A stretch of 51,815 nucleotides of DNA. It comes from an uncultured Acidobacteriota bacterium (lineage in GTDB: Bacteria > Acidobacteriota > Terriglobia > Terriglobales > Acidobacteriaceae). Positions 1-7,635 of this stretch are shown piece by piece (the first letter of the stretch is position 1; every line of letters begins with the position of its first letter). Made by a program: the position numbers and the translations under genes. Below the pieces are notes generated by a model, which was not told where the DNA came from, ran no database searches, and saw nothing but the letters and a program-made list of their open reading frames with translations. The stretch is from assembly GCA_903873705.1 (NCBI GenBank), contig CAIQPK010000051.1, positions 1-51,815 of the forward strand. Reading direction: 5' to 3'.

Positions 1-1
1 C

Positions 2-109
2 GACGCCACCATCGTCGCCGAAGCCTCCGAAGCCGTCTTGGGCAGCATGAAGGGCCTCGCCGCCGCAGCCATTGAAGAAAAGAACCTCATGCAAAACCGC
101 GGCTGGTAA
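2..109 (+). CDS. C-terminal end of an unidentified protein (5' end outside window)
   Basis: An open frame enters from the left edge and stops at TAA 107-109. The 35 visible residues are Ala/Glu rich and end in NLMQNRGW. Codon use (C/G third positions) matches the neighbours and a strong terminator follows 16 bases later, so this is a real gene end. Too little is visible to name a family. Confidence 0.7.
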   Translation, partial: DATIVAEASEAVLGSMKGLAAAAIEEKNLMQNRGW

Positions 110-125
110 CTCATCCGAACAAACC

Positions 126-156
126 AAAAGGCCCGCCACCAGCGGGCCCTTTCGTT
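126..156 (+). terminator. Rho-independent terminator of the upstream gene
   Basis: Perfect 7-bp GC stem (GGCCCGC 130-136 and GCGGGCC 142-148) with a 5-base loop, preceded by AAAA and followed by CTTTCGTTT. It sits directly after the stop at 107-109. It could also work towards the minus-strand BrnA-like gene that ends at 171. Confidence 0.8.
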
Positions 157-170
157 TGCTGGACCTTTAC

Positions 171-485
171 CTACCTCTCTTGCTTCAATCCCTTCGCCCG
201 CAGCATCGCATCTTTCAACAACGCGTTCAGACGCGCCTGGTAGTCCTCCGCAGCGCTCTGCTTCAGCCACTCCAGAACCTCCGCATCCACCCGCATCGTC
301 ACCCGTCTCTTTGACGGCTTAGGCATCCCTCGCGATATAGCCTTCATCACGAACTCCTCAGTAAGCTTCGGAATGTCGCGGGCGACGGTCCTCCCCCTTG
401 GTCGGTCCGCAGCTCCAGGCTCCGCCCCATCACATGTCTTGCTCACGCCCACGTCGGCTAACGTTTTTGGAACAGATTTTGCCAT
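171..485 (-). CDS. BrnA-type antitoxin-like protein (ribbon-helix-helix), without a toxin partner
   Basis: 104 aa. The C-terminal half (residues ~58-98) has the BrnA antitoxin pattern: a basic KRRVTMRVDAEVLEWLK strand-helix, then DYQARLNALLKDAM, the usual 'Y.(T/A)R(L/I)NALL' helix. BrnA proteins bind DNA as dimers and neutralise the BrnT RNase, whose gene normally lies just upstream. The 281 bp upstream (486-766) have no open frame resembling BrnT, so this is an orphan. The N-terminal ~45 residues (Gly/Ala/Arg-rich) look poorly conserved, and the true start could be the Met at residue 47 (VMKAISRGMPKPSKRR). It could be a solitary regulator or a remnant of a toxin-antitoxin pair. Confidence 0.65.
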   Translation of the reverse strand: MAKSVPKTLADVGVSKTCDGAEPGAADRPRGRTVARDIPKLTEEFVMKAISRGMPKPSKRRVTMRVDAEVLEWLKQSAAEDYQARLNALLKDAMLRAKGLKQER

Positions 486-766
486 GGCAGTTTCATTCGT
501 CTCTTGCCGTCTGCTCTGGAATTAGCCGGCCTTCTTCGTCGCTCCACGGGTTATAGTGCGACCGTTATCTCTTCCTGAATCTTGATCTTGTCACCCACCG
601 CGGACAAACTTTCCTGTCAGAGGCAGAATGCATCCTGTCGGGTTGCACGCGCCGTGATCCCCATCACAGTTTCATCCCCGGATTTGCCTATAAGCTTCAA
701 ACCCTTCATAACGCCTCATCCGTAAACGCCGTACCCAAGCCTCGCGTCCACAGGTATCCTTGGCGC

Positions 767-2767
767 ATGTCTCTTCGCGGCCGCCTCTTTATCTCGATTT
801 GTGCGGTCGCACTCGCCTGCGGCAGCGCACTCTCCGCTCAGCAGCCAGCCGCCGTAGCGCCTCCCGCCGTCATCACCAACCTCGGCCCGGCCACCATCCC
901 CCTCGCTGCCCCCTGGCGCTTCCACACCGGCGACGACCCCGCCTACGCCCAGCCCACCTTCGACGATTCCGCCTGGCAATCCATCGACCCCGCCCAGCCC
1001 TGGGGCGACCAGGGTCACTGGGCCTATGCCGGCCAAGCCTGGTACCGCCTCCACATCGACTGGCAACCCATAAACACCACGCCCTTCGGCATCTTCGTCC
1101 CCGAAACCGCCTGCGCCTACCAGCTCTACTGGAACGGCACGCTCATCGGCAGCACCGACGCCATGCCAGCGCCCGCCATGCTCCCCTTTTCCCCCATCCG
1201 CGTCTTCCCCATAACCGACCCCAAAAGCGGCGTGCTCGCCATCCGCTGCTCCACCGCGCCACTCGATACCACCAGCGCCGGCAACGCCCTCGGCCTCAAC
1301 GCCGTCCCACAGATCGGCACACTCGACGCCGTCCGCAACCTCGCCGCCGCCGACAACGCCGTCCACTTCCGCAAGCGCTTCCTGCTCATCGCACAACTCG
1401 TGCTCTACCTCCCCCTCTTCTTCCTCGCGCTCATCGTCTGGCTCCACCACCGCGAGCAGCGGCTCCTCTTCTGGGTAGCCGCATTCCTCCTCGCCTCCGC
1501 CGTCTGGATCCTCATCGACGTATCCGTCTTCCCCTGGACCCTCGTCTACCCCACCTTCGAAGCCTTCAACGGCCCCACCTTCCACGCCTTGGTCGACATC
1601 TCCCTCTGGTACCTGCTCATCTACCTGCTCGATCTCAACCGCAACCCCGCCATCCTCCGCTGGACCCGTTGGCTGGCCTGCATCACCCTCATCGGCGTCC
1701 TGGGCGACTCGGTCGCCTTCCTGCTCCCGCACCGCGACACCCACATCCTCCTCTTTGAGCTGATCGACGCCGGCTCCACCATCCTCTTCTCAACCCCCGC
1801 CGTTTACCCGCTGATCCTGATCGCCCTCGCCTTCCGCAAACCCCTCGAGCCCGCCCGCCGCTTCGTCGCCATCGCCGCCTTCCTGGCCGACATGCTCTTC
1901 GTCGTCGCCCACACCGTAGAGCAGGGCCAGCGCTACACCCGCTGGACCCTCTTCGACCGCATCACCGGCCCCATCTTCTCCATCGCCGGCATCGACGTAA
2001 CCGCCACCGCCATCATCTCCCTGCTCCTCGCCGTAGCCATCGGCTACGCCGTCTACCGCTACGTCGTCGAGCAGGGCCAGCACCAGACCGCTCTCGAGCA
2101 GGAGTTCACCAACGCCCGAACCGTCCAGCAAGTCCTCGTTCCCGAAGACATTGCCCCGGTCCCCGGCTTCAACATCCACTCCGTCTACAAGCCCTTCGGC
2201 GAAGTCGGTGGCGACTTCTTCCAGATCATCCCCATCCCCTCCGGCGGCGTCATCGCCGTCATAGGCGACGTCAGCGGCAAGGGCATGCCCGCCGCCATGA
2301 CCGTCGCCCTCCTCGTCGGCACCGTCCGCACCCTCGCCTTCTACGAGCGCAGCCCTGCGCAGATCATGTTCGCCATGAATCTCCGCATGTTCGGCCGCAG
2401 CCAGGGTGGCTTCACCACCTGCCTCATCCTCCGCGCCGACCCCGACGGCACCATCACCACCGCCAACGCCGGCCACCTCTCCCCCTACATCGCCGGCCGC
2501 GAACTCCCCGTCGAAAGCGGCCTCCCCCTGGGCCTGGTTAAGGACGCCACCTACGACCAAGCCACCTTCCATCTCGCCCCCAACCAACAGCTGACCCTGC
2601 TCACCGACGGCGTCATCGAGTCCCGCTCCCACCTCACCGGAGAACTCTTCGGCTTCGACCGCACCGCAGCCATCAGCTACCAGCCCGCCGAAGCCATAGC
2701 CGCCGCCGCCCAACACTTCGGTCAGGACGACGACATAACCGTCCTAACCCTGACCCGCACCCCATAA
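767..2767 (+). CDS. Membrane-bound PP2C-type serine phosphatase (SpoIIE/RsbU family) with exported N-terminal sensor domain
   Basis: 666 aa. Residues 1-24 form a signal peptide ending in SALSAQ. Residues ~40-190 resemble a carbohydrate-binding-like jelly roll (DDSAWQ..., AWYRLHID...). Six to eight hydrophobic segments follow between ~205 and 435, in the manner of 7TM sensor proteins. The C-terminal ~220 residues are a SpoIIE-type phosphatase: a short linker helix (EQEFTNARTVQQVLVP), GEVGGDFFQ, GDVSGKGMPAAM, NAGHLSPY, LLTDGVIES and DDDITVLTL supply the metal-binding acidic residues. Such proteins usually dephosphorylate anti-sigma-factor antagonists in partner-switching pathways; no anti-sigma gene lies nearby. 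Start: ATG 767 with AGGTA about 10 bases upstream. Confidence 0.85.
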   Translation: MSLRGRLFISICAVALACGSALSAQQPAAVAPPAVITNLGPATIPLAAPWRFHTGDDPAYAQPTFDDSAWQSIDPAQPWGDQGHWAYAGQAWYRLHIDWQPINTTPFGIFVPETACAYQLYWNGTLIGSTDAMPAPAMLPFSPIRVFPITDPKSGVLAIRCSTAPLDTTSAGNALGLNAVPQIGTLDAVRNLAAADNAVHFRKRFLLIAQLVLYLPLFFLALIVWLHHREQRLLFWVAAFLLASAVWILIDVSVFPWTLVYPTFEAFNGPTFHALVDISLWYLLIYLLDLNRNPAILRWTRWLACITLIGVLGDSVAFLLPHRDTHILLFELIDAGSTILFSTPAVYPLILIALAFRKPLEPARRFVAIAAFLADMLFVVAHTVEQGQRYTRWTLFDRITGPIFSIAGIDVTATAIISLLLAVAIGYAVYRYVVEQGQHQTALEQEFTNARTVQQVLVPEDIAPVPGFNIHSVYKPFGEVGGDFFQIIPIPSGGVIAVIGDVSGKGMPAAMTVALLVGTVRTLAFYERSPAQIMFAMNLRMFGRSQGGFTTCLILRADPDGTITTANAGHLSPYIAGRELPVESGLPLGLVKDATYDQATFHLAPNQQLTLLTDGVIESRSHLTGELFGFDRTAAISYQPAEAIAAAAQHFGQDDDITVLTLTRTP

Positions 2768-2845
2768 CCGCCACCCCTTCGCGCCGAGCCCCTTACTTAC
2801 CCGGTTGTCATTGCCGCAGGGAATCTGCGTTGCTGTCGCAGTCCT

Positions 2846-2903
2846 TAGACAATTTCTCGCCAGAGAAATTGTCATCCTGAGCGCAGCGAACGGACCTGCT
2901 TCA
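2846..2903. repeat. Composite intergenic repeat, copy 1
   Basis: Contains TTTCTCGCC, a short inverted repeat (ACAATTTCTC/GAGAAATTGT) and GTCATCCTGAGCGCAGCGAA, followed by CGGACC. The same words in the same order, with one base change in the last, recur at 50275-50330. In both places a TTGCCG-type hexamer array lies close by. The 578-bp spacer (2768-3345) carries no convincing gene. Confidence 0.6.
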
Positions 2904-2941
2904 CCGCTTTTGCTCTCTCCCGTTCTTGCCGTCGCCTGTCC

Positions 2942-3013
2942 TTGCCGTTGCAGTTGCAGTTGCAGTTGCCCTTGCCGTTGCCATTGCCGTTGCTGTTGCT
3001 GTTGCTGTTGCCT
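2942..3013. repeat. Hexanucleotide array TTGCNN, 12 units
   Basis: Twelve consecutive 6-base units all begin TTGC. The last two bases vary in the order CG, AG, AG, AG, CC, CG, CA, CG, TG, TG, TG, CT. The unit is a multiple of three, so it stays open in some frames (Leu-Pro or Ala-Val runs), but nothing suggests it is translated. A degenerate two-unit relative occurs at 50280-50291. Confidence 0.85.
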
Positions 3014-3018
3014 CGAAG

Positions 3019-3086
3019 GTACCCCAAGGCTTCAGCCTTGGGTCTCATAGGACCCCCAAAGAACGGGGCTTCAGCCCCTGGGGTAT
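3019..3086. repeat. Nested double-hairpin intergenic element
   Basis: Two perfect hairpins both have the loop TTCA: CCCAAGGC 3023-3030 with GCCTTGGG 3035-3042, and GGGGC 3065-3069 with GCCCC 3074-3078. They are bracketed by TACCCCA 3020-3026 and TGGGGTA 3079-3085, which can pair to close a three-way structure. The outer arm overlaps the first hairpin, so alternative folds compete. It lies upstream of pdxT and could be a processed or attenuating RNA, or a REP-like mobile palindrome. Confidence 0.6.
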
Positions 3087-3345
3087 GCCCTCTCCCGCCC
3101 CGCCACCAAATCCTGTCAACCCCCTCCACCTCTGCAAAACTCCCAAAACCCGCGCCACCACCGACGATTTCTCTTCCAGAAACTTGGCGTACTATCTCCC
3201 GCCACCCGCTATCCTGTTAACAACGGTCAATAGAAAAAGCCGTCCAAACCACCACTGTGAACAAAAAGACACAAGTCTCCCCAGACTTCCCTCTTTGTTT
3301 CCCGCACATCCATCCCTAAGTACAGGAGGGGGGGCCACCCATACC

Positions 3346-3942
3346 ATGACCGCACCACTCACCATCGGAGTCCTCGCTCTCCAGGGAGCCTACGAAGCCC
3401 ACGCCGCCATGCTCCGCCAGCTCGGTGCCACCGCCATCCTCGTGCGGAAACCCGAACAACTCGCAGGCCTGGACGGCCTCATCATCCCCGGCGGCGAGTC
3501 CACCACCTTCCTCAAGCACCTTGAGCGCGCCGGCTTCTTCGACGCCCTCACTACCTTTGTCCAGAGCACCCCCACCTTCGGCACCTGTGCCGGCACCATC
3601 CTGCTCGCGAAAGAGGTCGGCAATCCACCCCAGCGCTCGCTCGCCGCCATGGACATCACCGTCGAGCGCAACTTCTACGGCCGCCAGAACGACTCCGTCA
3701 TCCTCCAGGAGCCCACCACCCTCCCCGGTGGCCCCCTCGAAATGGTCTACATCCGCGCCCCGCGCATCGCACACGCTGACCCGCAGGTCGAAGTCCTCGC
3801 CCGCCGCAACGGCGACCCTGCCTTGGTCCGCGAAGGCCACCTCCTCGCCGCCACCTTCCATCCCGAACTGGGCCACGACACCCGTATCCACCAGCTCTTT
3901 CTCGATATGACCGCCAAAGCGAAAGCCGAAAAACCAGAGTAA
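3346..3942 (+). CDS. pdxT: Pyridoxal 5'-phosphate synthase glutaminase subunit
   Basis: 198 aa, normal for PdxT. The protein hydrolyses glutamine and channels ammonia to PdxS, which makes PLP from ribose 5-phosphate and glyceraldehyde 3-phosphate. Class I glutaminase residues are present: the GGEST loop at 49-53, nucleophile Cys81 in FGTCAG, and His172/Glu174 in FHPELGH. The open frame runs far upstream through the TTGC array, but family length and AGGAGGGG at 3324-3331 place the start at ATG 3346. PdxS is not in the window. The downstream gene begins 23 bp later and may be co-transcribed. Confidence 0.95.
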   Translation: MTAPLTIGVLALQGAYEAHAAMLRQLGATAILVRKPEQLAGLDGLIIPGGESTTFLKHLERAGFFDALTTFVQSTPTFGTCAGTILLAKEVGNPPQRSLAAMDITVERNFYGRQNDSVILQEPTTLPGGPLEMVYIRAPRIAHADPQVEVLARRNGDPALVREGHLLAATFHPELGHDTRIHQLFLDMTAKAKAEKPE

Positions 3943-3965
3943 TGTAAAAGTAGAGGTTTGCTGCC

Positions 3966-4733
3966 ATGCCAGCCACTTTCACCCCACCGGGTATCGATCC
4001 CCGCCGCAACCTCGGCGAGGGCGACAACGGTGGCGGGCGCCGGCCCCCGGTAGACAAGCGCACCGGCGGCGGCGGAGAAGGCGACAACTGGAACGACCGC
4101 CCCGCAGGCAGCCGTGGCCCCCGCGACCGCCTCCGTCAGGCCCGCGCCGGCATGGCCCTCGCGCTGGGAGTCGTTTTTCTCCTCTTCATCGGCCTCATCG
4201 TCGCGTTCATCGTCACCAAGCACAGCTATCACTTCGACGCCCGCCAGAACTACGTCAACGACTGGCTCGCCATCGCGGTCCCGCGCATCCTCATCCTGAA
4301 CACCGTCATCCTCATCCTGAGCTCGGTCACCGCCGAACTCGCCCGCACCAGCATGTTCCGCGAGCAGGACGTCATGGAAGAGTGGATCGGCCTCGGCCGC
4401 CCCCTCTCCCGCCGCGCCACCGTCTGGATCGCCATCACACTCGCACTCGGGACCATGTTCCTCGCCGGACAGGCAGTAGCCTGGCAATAGCTCCACGCTC
4501 AACCGGCCTTCATCCGCTCGCTCTCCAGCACCCACTTCTTCTACGTCCTCACCGGCATCCACGCCCTCCACCTGATCGCAGGAGTAGGCGCCCTCATCGC
4601 CGCGTTAGCCATCCTGCGAGCCTCCCGCCAACTAGCCACCCGCCAGGTATGGACTGACCTCATAGTCTGGTACTGGCACGCCATGGGCGTCCTCTGGCTC
4701 ATGCTCTTCCTGCTCCTGGAATTCTTCCAGTAA
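3966..4733 (+). pseudogene. Heme-copper (cytochrome c) oxidase subunit III with an in-frame amber codon
   Basis: The reading frame from ATG 3966 to TAA 4731-4733 is 255 codons long with no shift, but codon 175 is TAG (4488-4490). Before it lie a hydrophilic Gly/Arg-rich N-terminus and three membrane helices (MALALGVVFLLFIGLIVAF, IAVPRILILNTVILILSS, WIAITLALGTMFLAG). After it lie two further helices with typical subunit III sequence (THFFYVLTGIHALHLIAG and WYWHAMGVLWLMLFLLLEFF). The local peptide WQ-stop-LHAQ fits a family WQQL pattern, so a single CAG to TAG change explains it. Subunit III is a non-catalytic membrane part of terminal oxidases; no other oxidase subunit is encoded here. It could be a recent null allele, a sequencing error or a suppressed codon. 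Confidence 0.85.
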
Positions 4734-4739
4734 CAAAAA

Positions 4740-4771
4740 GGAGTGCTGCAGAAGAACCTGCAGCCTGCTCC
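4740..4771. terminator. Hairpin between convergent genes
   Basis: GCTGCAG 4745-4751 pairs with CTGCAGC 4758-4764 across a 6-base loop, extended by GGAG 4740-4743 and CTCC 4768-4771. It lies just after the oxidase gene (preceded by AACAAAAA) and before the end of the oppositely oriented dehydrogenase. No U-tract follows on the plus strand, so termination is only probable. Confidence 0.45.
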
Positions 4772-4772
4772 G

Positions 4773-4807
4773 ACTACGCTCTACTCTCTACCATCTACCC
4801 TCTGGTT
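4773..4807. repeat. Heptamer array, copy 1: ACTAC, TCTAC x3, TCTGG, each plus two variable bases
   Basis: Five consecutive 7-base units: ACTACgc, TCTACtc, TCTACca, TCTACcc, TCTGGtt. The first five bases of each unit match unit for unit the array at 32744-32778, while the last two bases differ. The last unit touches the stop codon of the dehydrogenase (4807-4809). Confidence 0.7.
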
Positions 4808-5910
4808 CAAGGTTTCAGCACAATCTTCATCGAATCCGCGACAGGATTTGACGCCAGCCTCACCGCCTCCGCAGCCTCATCCAGCGTGAACCGGTGCGAG
4901 ATCAACTGCGTCAGATCCAGCTTCCCGGAGCGATAACCCTCGAACACCAGGTCAATTCCCTCCTGCTGAATCGCCACCGAAGCCGAGTAAGAACCCATCA
5001 ACGTCTTCTCATCCATGCAGACCGCCGCCGGATCAAACGGTGCCGTCCCATGCTGCGTACTAGCAAACAGCATCACGCGCCCGCCCGCACGAATCGCCGC
5101 CATCGCCGTAGCAATCAAGGCATCCGCACCAACCGCCACCAACGCCACATCCGCCCCACGCCCTTCGGTCGCGGCTTTAGCCGCCGCCACAACATCGCCA
5201 CGAGCGTCTATCGGATGCGTCAACCCGAACTTCGCCGCAATCGCATGACGCTCCGGATACAAATCCGACGTCAACACCGTCGCACCCGTCTGCTGCGCCA
5301 GCGCCGCCAGCAGTATCCCGATACTTCCCTGCCCAATCACCAGCACCGTATCGTCCGGCTCCAGCGCCAGCAGCTTGATCGCCTTGAAGCAAGTATTCAC
5401 CGGCTCAATAAACGCCGCCTGCTCAAACGGAATATCATCCGGCACCCGGATCAACCCCGCCGGCGTAACCCCATCGCCAACGATCCAATCCATCACCCGA
5501 ATGTACTGAGCAAATCCACCACCTGCAGCCTCACCCACGCCAGCCGTAGTACCCACCTTCTTATAGGTCTCACACTGTGCAAACGTCTTCTTCCGGCAGT
5601 AAAAACAATGCCCGCAAGGAATGTGATGAAACGCCATCACCCGGTCCCCCACCGCAAAACCCTTCACCCCATCGCCGACAGCAGCAATACTCCCGGCCAT
5701 CTCATGCCCAAACACCCGCGGCGCCGAATGCGACCCCGTATGAATCTTCTTCAGGTCCGTCCCACATATCCCGCAGGTATCAATCCGCACCAGCACTTCG
5801 CCCGACCCAATCGCGGGTACATCAACCGTCTCAGTACGCACCTCATCAACAGCGCGATAAACCGCTGCCTTCATCGTCTCTGCCTTCATCTCAAGCACCT
5901 CTCTCATCAT
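4807..5910 (-). CDS. Zinc-dependent alcohol/polyol dehydrogenase (MDR family), last gene of hopanoid operon
   Basis: 367 aa. Medium-chain dehydrogenase/reductase with catalytic zinc ligands Cys49 (GICGTD), His69 and Glu70 (FGHEM). Structural zinc ligands are Cys99, 102, 105 and 113. A Rossmann NAD(P) site follows (VLVIGQGSIG, ~195-204). It resembles sorbitol/threonine dehydrogenase-type enzymes, which interconvert sugar alcohols and carbonyls. The start overlaps the hpnG stop (TAATG at 5908-5912), indicating translational coupling; Met8 or Met13 are alternative starts. Because HpnG leaves a ribosyl side chain whose open form is an aldehyde, I infer this enzyme may reduce it to the tetrol. That role is not shown by sequence alone. 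Confidence 0.85.
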   Translation of the reverse strand: MMREVLEMKAETMKAAVYRAVDEVRTETVDVPAIGSGEVLVRIDTCGICGTDLKKIHTGSHSAPRVFGHEMAGSIAAVGDGVKGFAVGDRVMAFHHIPCGHCFYCRKKTFAQCETYKKVGTTAGVGEAAGGGFAQYIRVMDWIVGDGVTPAGLIRVPDDIPFEQAAFIEPVNTCFKAIKLLALEPDDTVLVIGQGSIGILLAALAQQTGATVLTSDLYPERHAIAAKFGLTHPIDARGDVVAAAKAATEGRGADVALVAVGADALIATAMAAIRAGGRVMLFASTQHGTAPFDPAAVCMDEKTLMGSYSASVAIQQEGIDLVFEGYRSGKLDLTQLISHRFTLDEAAEAVRLASNPVADSMKIVLKP

Positions 5911-6608
5911 TAGTCCCGCCTCTGTGCCGCAGCGGCGACCACGGCCTCAAGGCGTTCGTTGAGTGCAGACAACGCGCGCGCACTGTTGCGTCCAAGATGG
6001 ATCGTCTTCTTCCATCGCCATGGCCGAAGCGCTGTATGCAACGCAAATGCACCAACGCGAAAGCTCCCATGACGTCCTTCGAATCGTGAGAGCGACGCGA
6101 GTTCAAAATCGTGCGCATCGGATATCGCCTTGATCGCTCTGAACCGGATCTGGTTCGCGCGCGCCAAACGAGCAACCGTAGCCGCTTCCATATCGACAAG
6201 CGCAGCGTTATAAGTCTCGCCCAACCGAACTTTCTCGCGAACGCTCGCGATTGTATCCGTCGTCACGAGACGATAATAATCTCCCTGGTAATGGCTTCCC
6301 TCGAACTGTTCACCTGTCCGTGCATCAATCACCGGATCGACAGACACCACACTTCCCGGCCGCAAATCACTCATGCATGAACCAGCCAGTCCCACCGAAA
6401 CCAACTCAGCGATCCCACCCTCTGCCAAAGCGGCACGCACCGCAAGCGTGACCCGGTTGCTGCCCATGCCAGCAGCAACGATCACAGCGCTCGAAAGCCT
6501 GAACAGATGAATGCCATCCGCCCGTAGTTTCGAGTCAGCCTGCACTCCCTTTACAAGGCCCGCAATCTCACGTGGCAATGCGGCGATGATGGCGATCTTT
6601 TCAGGCAT
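5910..6608 (-). CDS. hpnG: HpnG-type hopanoid nucleosidase/phosphorylase
   Basis: 232 aa. Member of the nucleoside phosphorylase (MTA/SAH nucleosidase) superfamily: AAGMGSNRV near residue 50, VGLAGSCMSDLRPGSVV, VDMEAATVARLA (ribose-contacting Met-Glu) and ISDAHD as the catalytic aspartate region. In hopanoid producers HpnG removes adenine from adenosylhopane to give a ribosyl hopane. Assignment rests on family plus position beside hpnA, hpnH and the cyclase. Start ATG 6608 lies four bases from the hpnA stop. The stop overlaps the next start, so the two are coupled. Confidence 0.85.
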   Translation of the reverse strand: MPEKIAIIAALPREIAGLVKGVQADSKLRADGIHLFRLSSAVIVAAGMGSNRVTLAVRAALAEGGIAELVSVGLAGSCMSDLRPGSVVSVDPVIDARTGEQFEGSHYQGDYYRLVTTDTIASVREKVRLGETYNAALVDMEAATVARLARANQIRFRAIKAISDAHDFELASLSRFEGRHGSFRVGAFALHTALRPWRWKKTIHLGRNSARALSALNERLEAVVAAAAQRRD

Positions 6609-6612
6609 GTTC

Positions 6613-7629
6613 TTAGGATACCGGCGACGTCATAGCGCTCAGCACAGGCGCATACCCATTCGCCACAAACCACTCCACCGCCGCGCGCAACGCCTCATTC
6701 ACGAGCAAAACCCGAAACCCCAGTTCCCGCTCCGCCTTAGCCGACGAGGCAAACATCATCTTCTTCCCCATCCGCACAGCTTCAACCGTAGCGCGAGGCT
6801 CCTTGCCCCGCAGCTTACCCGTAACGTTCTCGTCGAAGAAGGCGAACGCCATCGCAACAGCATGTGGCACCTTCATTGTCGGCGAGGGCAATCCCGTAAT
6901 CGCCGCCAGCCGATCCAGTATCTGCTTCAACGTCAAGTTTTCCCCACCCAGAATGTACCGCTCCCCCGGCGTCCCGCGCTCCACCGCCACCAGGTGCGCC
7001 CGAGCAATCTCCCGGACATCCACCAGGTTCAATCCCGTGTCCACATAAGCGGGAAAGTTCTTATTCAAAAAGTCCACCAGAATTCGCCCAGTCGGTGTCG
7101 GCTTAGAATCGTGCGAGCCAATCGGCGTCGTCGGATTCAGCACCATCACCTGCTGCCCCGCGCGCGCCGCCGCCATCGCTTCCTGTTCCGCCAGCCACTT
7201 CGACCGCTTATAGTGCCCGATCATGTCAGCCTCACTAACCGGCGTAGCCTCATCCACAATCGTCCCGTCGATCTTGAATCCCATCGTCGCCACACTCGAC
7301 GTATAAACGACTCGCGGCACACCCGCCTCCCGCGCAAGCCGCAACAGTTCGCGCGTACCGTCCACATTGGCCTTGTACATATCTGCCGGATCAGGCACCC
7401 ACAGCCTGTAATCCGCTGCCACATGAATCAGCGCGTCGCACCCACGCAACGCCGCCGCAAATCCTTCCGGCGCCCGAAGGTCTCCCTGTACCACTTCAGC
7501 TTCTTTCGGAAGATGCGCGAGCACAGAAGACGCGCGAGCAAGACACACAATGCGTGCACCTTCCTCCACCGCCAGCCGCGCCACGTGCGACCCCACAAAG
7601 CCCGTCGCGCCTGTGATGAAAAGCTTCAT
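6613..7629 (-). CDS. hpnA: HpnA, hopanoid-associated NAD-dependent sugar epimerase-like protein
   Basis: 338 aa. Extended short-chain dehydrogenase: nucleotide-binding GATGFVGSH at residues 7-15, acidic D50 region (QGDLR), YTSSVATMG, catalytic YKRSK and the NPTTPIG loop. HpnA proteins are consistently found with hopanoid genes, but their exact reaction is not firmly established; a role in side-chain or glycosyl modification is likely. It starts six bases after the stop of the unknown 152-aa gene, so it belongs to the same transcript. Confidence 0.88.
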   Translation of the reverse strand: MKLFITGATGFVGSHVARLAVEEGARIVCLARASSVLAHLPKEAEVVQGDLRAPEGFAAALRGCDALIHVAADYRLWVPDPADMYKANVDGTRELLRLAREAGVPRVVYTSSVATMGFKIDGTIVDEATPVSEADMIGHYKRSKWLAEQEAMAAARAGQQVMVLNPTTPIGSHDSKPTPTGRILVDFLNKNFPAYVDTGLNLVDVREIARAHLVAVERGTPGERYILGGENLTLKQILDRLAAITGLPSPTMKVPHAVAMAFAFFDENVTGKLRGKEPRATVEAVRMGKKMMFASSAKAERELGFRVLLVNEALRAAVEWFVANGYAPVLSAMTSPVS

Positions 7630-7635
7630 GCCGAC

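Noticed and set aside
486-766. A degraded BrnT toxin or other gene upstream of the BrnA-like gene
   Set aside because: All minus-strand frames are broken by stops; only a ~19-codon fragment remains and it lacks BrnT features.
716-1744. Long open frames opposite real genes, for example antisense to the phosphatase gene (716-1744 minus) and in many other genes
   Set aside because: They are Gly/Glu/Val- or Arg/Pro/His-rich shadows caused by C/G third positions. They have no ribosome sites or domain patterns and overlap well-supported genes.
2942-3013. CRISPR-like array
   Set aside because: Six-base units with no spacers and no cas genes; it is a simple tandem repeat. The same holds for the three heptamer arrays.
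2926-3345. Extended N-terminus for PdxT across the TTGC array
   Set aside because: The added 140 residues are low complexity; normal PdxT length and the AGGAGGGG site place the start at 3346.
4488-4490. Pyrrolysine or other recoding of the TAG codon
   Set aside because: Family sequence expects Gln at this point and no recoding genes are visible, so a point mutation or sequence error is simpler.
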